Shown here: positions 5,618-6,660 of the stretch, piece after piece
How the letters are laid out: every line of letters starts with the position of its first letter
Numbering within the stretch: the first letter of the stretch is position 1
Source of the DNA: Massilia sp.
GTDB taxonomy: Bacteria > Pseudomonadota > Gammaproteobacteria > Burkholderiales > Burkholderiaceae_D
Assembly: GCA_003484545.1 (NCBI GenBank)
Contig: DNCF01000373.1
Location: 3,836-10,495, forward strand
Direction of reading: 5' to 3'
DNA: 6,660 bases
Translations under genes and position numbers: made by a program
The notes under the pieces: model-generated
The model's input: only the letters and a program-made list of their open reading frames with translations
What the model was told of the DNA's origin: nothing
The model's database searches: none

Positions 5618-5628
5618 AGTCTACGAGT
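5613..5628. repeat. Tandem duplication of CTACGAGT at the flgT stop
   Basis: CTACGAGT occurs twice in succession (5613-5620 and 5621-5628). The first copy contains the GTAG foot of element 7 (CTAC on the plus strand) and the second runs into the flgT stop codon. It may be a footprint of REP insertion or a replication slip. Confidence 0.8.
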
Positions 5629-6660
5629 CAGCGATCGGCATCCTTCTCCGCCGGCGCCAGCGCCACGTCGAACCGGACCAGGTCCCCGGCGCTGACCTGT
5701 TTCGCCGACGCCGGCGGATCGATCTTCCCGATCGCGAACCCCGGCTGCACCTGCACGATCGACAGCGTGCCGACCGGTGCTTCCACCGTGCCGAGCGGCG
5801 CCAGCGGGTCGCTGCCGTAGACCTGCTGGCGTGGGTCGGCACGGTAGACCACGAGCTGGTCGCCCGGCGCCACCGAGGAGGTGCTGCCGGCGTCGATGAA
5901 GACGCGCTCGCCCTGCACCTGCACCACCTTGGCCATGAAGGGTAGCGGCGCCAGGTCCTGGGCGATCTGGTCGACGCCTTCGTCGAGCGCGCGCAGGATC
6001 GCGCCCCCGAACGGCGTGGCGGCGAAGCTGGCGCTCCCGAAAGGCTTGTCGCGGCCGACGCGTTGCTCGCCCACGCCTTCGGCCACCGCCGTGCGGCGCG
6101 CGATGAGGGCGCCGGACAGGCCGTCGTAGACGTAGAAGGCGATCTCGATGCGGCGCGCATCCTTCTTGATCAAACCGTAATAGGCCGGCTTGCCGAACTT
6201 GCTTGCGTCGACGATCTCGCCGGCGATGACGAACTGGGCGTCGTGCATGGTGGCGATGCGGCGCACCGCGGCCAGGTCGGTGGCCGGGCCGCTGGCGCCG
6301 GGTGCGATCACGTAGGGGCTGTCCTTGCCGAGGAATTTGCCGCTGCCGCTCAAGCGGCGCAGCAGTTCCTGCGGCAGGCGGGTGGCGATGTTGTCGACGT
6401 CGTCGAGCTGCGGCGAGCTGCGCACGTGGAAGGGCGTGACGACGATCTTCTTGCGGTAGGCGAGGTTGAGGTTGCCGCGCGGACGTGCTTCCTCTTCCTC
6501 CACCTGGACGCGCACGTGAAGCAACTGGCCGGTCTGCCACTCGCGCACGATGCTGTAGCGGTCGAATTCGGCGGCCGGCTGGATGCGGCTGCTCTCGAGG
6601 ATATTGCCGCGCGTGCTGGCGCCGGCGGCGACGTCGACGCGGGCGGCGCTGCGCAGCCCG
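5628..6660 (-). CDS. flgT: Probable flagellar assembly protein FlgT, C-terminal part
   Basis: The minus-strand frame is open from 6659 down to the TGA at 5630-5628, giving 343 residues; the start lies off the right edge. A GTG at 6548-6546 could be mistaken for the start, but the frame continues upstream with a family-like sequence (GASTRGNILESSRIQ), so it is internal. Three parts match FlgT. The end of the N-terminal domain covers roughly residues 1-58 (FDRYSIVREWQTGQLLHVRV). A TolB-like middle domain follows from about residue 68 (RKKIVVTPFHV, then IATRLPQELLRRLSGSGKF). The C-terminal beta domain has VFIDAGSTSSVAPGD from residue 253 and LSIVQVQPGFAIGKID. In Vibrio, FlgT is a periplasmic protein that builds the H ring around the flagellar basal body. 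Its signal peptide would be off the window. No flagellar neighbour is visible, so a TolB/CsgG-like lipoprotein cannot be excluded. The gene converges on udgX and ends 10 bases from REP element 7. Confidence 0.72.
   Translation of the reverse strand, partial: GLRSAARVDVAAGASTRGNILESSRIQPAAEFDRYSIVREWQTGQLLHVRVQVEEEEARPRGNLNLAYRKKIVVTPFHVRSSPQLDDVDNIATRLPQELLRRLSGSGKFLGKDSPYVIAPGASGPATDLAAVRRIATMHDAQFVIAGEIVDASKFGKPAYYGLIKKDARRIEIAFYVYDGLSGALIARRTAVAEGVGEQRVGRDKPFGSASFAATPFGGAILRALDEGVDQIAQDLAPLPFMAKVVQVQGERVFIDAGSTSSVAPGDQLVVYRADPRQQVYGSDPLAPLGTVEAPVGTLSIVQVQPGFAIGKIDPPASAKQVSAGDLVRFDVALAPAEKDADR

Noticed and set aside
5227..5820. Open frame of 197 codons running through the hairpin array
   Set aside because: Its peptides, such as RGHRCPPYE, GWTPVSTRYG and VGSRTHA, are translations of the REP hairpins in different frames, a known source of spurious gene calls, and it then runs antisense to flgT.
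6546..6548. GTG as the start of the minus-strand gene
   Set aside because: The frame stays open to the window edge and the preceding 37 residues look like the FlgT N-terminal domain, so the real start is beyond 6660.

Overview
The window looks like ordinary chromosome from a high-GC betaproteobacterium, most likely a Massilia-like member of the Oxalobacteraceae. This rests on codon use strongly biased to G/C in the third position and on the gene families present; no rRNA or other taxonomic marker is in the window, so the placement is inference.

Layout from left to right. (1) Positions 1-2136, plus strand: the C-terminal 711 codons of a two-repeat M16 (insulinase/pitrilysin-type) peptidase whose start lies off the left edge. 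(2) Positions 2137-2292: a short intergenic region with a perfect palindrome (2144-2185) and then a promoter carrying a textbook 16-bp LexA operator (2263-2278). (3) Positions 2293-5015, plus strand: a two-gene operon joined by an ATGA overlap. The first gene encodes a radical SAM protein with a C-terminal helix-hairpin-helix DNA-binding motif. The second encodes a fusion of a DUF4130-type domain to a UdgX-type uracil-DNA-binding domain. (4) Positions 5016-5627: no gene, but an array of seven REP-like hairpins in both orientations, lying between two convergent genes. (5) Positions 5628-6660, minus strand: the C-terminal 343 residues of a protein best matched to the flagellar assembly protein FlgT; its start lies off the right edge.

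The most interesting unit is the LexA-controlled operon. UdgX proteins bond covalently to uracil in DNA through a histidine in a KRRIH-type loop, and the matching KRRLH loop is present here. The radical SAM partner belongs to a family known to pair with these proteins but, as far as I know, without an established reaction. The operator overlaps the probable -10 element, which implies induction by DNA damage. Together they read as an SOS-induced DNA repair or lesion-handling module.

The second point of interest is the hairpin array. The stems come in two sequence types that differ by compensated changes in both arms, on a shared outer scaffold beginning with CGTAG. A third stem type occurs in the palindrome upstream of the operon. 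This matches REP elements mobilised by REP-associated tyrosine transposases (RAYTs), although no transposase gene is in the window.
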